Part shown: piece by piece, positions 31,731-32,066 of the stretch | How positions within the stretch are numbered: the first letter of the stretch is position 1 | How the letters are laid out: the number at the start of each line of letters is the position of its first letter | Source: an uncultured Collinsella sp. | Lineage (GTDB): Bacteria; Actinomycetota; Coriobacteriia; Coriobacteriales; Coriobacteriaceae | Reading direction: 5' to 3' | Assembly: GCA_900752215.1 (NCBI GenBank) | Contig: CAADUO010000027.1 | Coordinates: forward strand, 1-32,066 | Length of the DNA: 32,066 bases | The notes under the pieces: model-generated | The model's input: the letters and a program-made list of their open reading frames with translations, nothing else | Databases searched by the model: none | What the model was told of the DNA's origin: nothing | Position numbers and translations under genes: made by a program

Positions 31731-32066
31731 TGGCCATGACACGACTCTCCGACCCGACGCCGCGCATGACTCTCCCGCGGGCCCTGCTCTCCGAGGCCCT
31801 GCGCCTGGCGCGCTCCCCGCTCGCAGTGGCGCACCTCGTCTGCGGCCTGGCAGCCGGTCTTGCCTGCGGCGAGTACTTCTCCGTAACCCGATGGGACCCG
31901 GCACTGGGCGCGGACGCCTACGTCCAGTTCCTCGGCGCCCTCATGCCGCTCATGTCCGCCATCGTCTGCGGGCTCGCCGTGGACGAGGAGCGCGCTGCCG
32001 GGCGCCTCGCCAACCTCACGGCGGTCCCCTCGCGCGGGCGCGCCGTCGCGGCGAAGCTGCTCGCCC
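31730..32066 (+). CDS. Second ABC permease (LanG/MutG type), cut by the window edge
   Basis: The frame opens with ATG at 31730 overlapping the previous stop and stays open to the end of the window (112 codons). GGAGAGG lies just before it; a second ATG follows two codons later. The start MTRLSDPTPRMTLPRALLSEALRLARSPLAVAH... leads into a hydrophobic segment, then YVQFLGALMPLMSAIVCGLAVDEERAAGRLANLT. DEERAAGRLANLT matches the cytoplasmic loop of MutG/EpiG-type permeases. The rest of the gene, and perhaps regulators or a lantibiotic locus, lies beyond the window. Confidence 0.75.
   Translation, partial: MAMTRLSDPTPRMTLPRALLSEALRLARSPLAVAHLVCGLAAGLACGEYFSVTRWDPALGADAYVQFLGALMPLMSAIVCGLAVDEERAAGRLANLTAVPSRGRAVAAKLLA

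Overview
The window looks like a chromosomal stretch from a Coriobacteriia-type actinobacterium, most like Collinsella. This is inferred from gene content and order, moderate-to-high G+C, actinobacterial gene pairs (GarA-like FHA with MerR; lexA next to a LysM division inhibitor and nrdR) and Firmicutes-like traits (RNase Y, SpoVS, RNase J, DUF1836). No rRNA, tRNA, CRISPR array or transposase gene was seen. The core genes are intact and tightly packed, with many TAATG or TGATG start/stop overlaps.

Left part (1-18427, all +). A nested inverted repeat is followed by rnj, ftsK, rodZ-like, yajQ, rimO, pgsA, cinA-C, recA, recX, rny, a GHKL ATPase, spoVS, miaB, miaA and hflX. This is the conserved ftsK-rimO-pgsA-cinA-recA-rny-spoVS-miaB block. 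It joins chromosome translocation, cell shape, RNA decay, tRNA and ribosome modification, phospholipid synthesis and DNA repair. recA has a near-consensus promoter whose 17-bp spacer holds an SOS box. rny is preceded by its own promoter and a leader ending in an intrinsic-terminator hairpin.

Middle (18412-21776). lexA, with a membrane acyltransferase-like gene behind it on the minus strand, faces a membrane-anchored LysM protein, nrdR and dut on the plus strand. Three LexA-box-like dyads at an exact 28-bp period fill the divergent region. The arrangement matches the lexA/yneA and lexA/chiZ SOS checkpoint modules. Between the convergent dut and glycosyltransferase genes lies a 460-bp region with a family of long hairpins: conserved cores, but unrelated outer arms that are complementary within each element.

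Right part (21777-29838). It holds a GT28-type glycolipid glycosyltransferase (-), trxB (+), a DUF1836 regulator (+), and then a minus-strand series: degV, an NlpC/P60 hydrolase, apt, a MerR regulator, a GarA-like FHA protein and a second CDP-alcohol phosphatidyltransferase. Several strong hairpin terminators separate the units.

Right edge (30130-32066). Base composition becomes visibly richer in G+C and three overlapping ABC genes begin: an ATPase with the glutamate-type Q-loop seen in lantibiotic immunity proteins, and two permeases, the last cut by the window edge. This looks like a LanFEG-type self-protection operon, probably acquired, with an 11-bp GC hairpin directly in front of its ribosome binding site.
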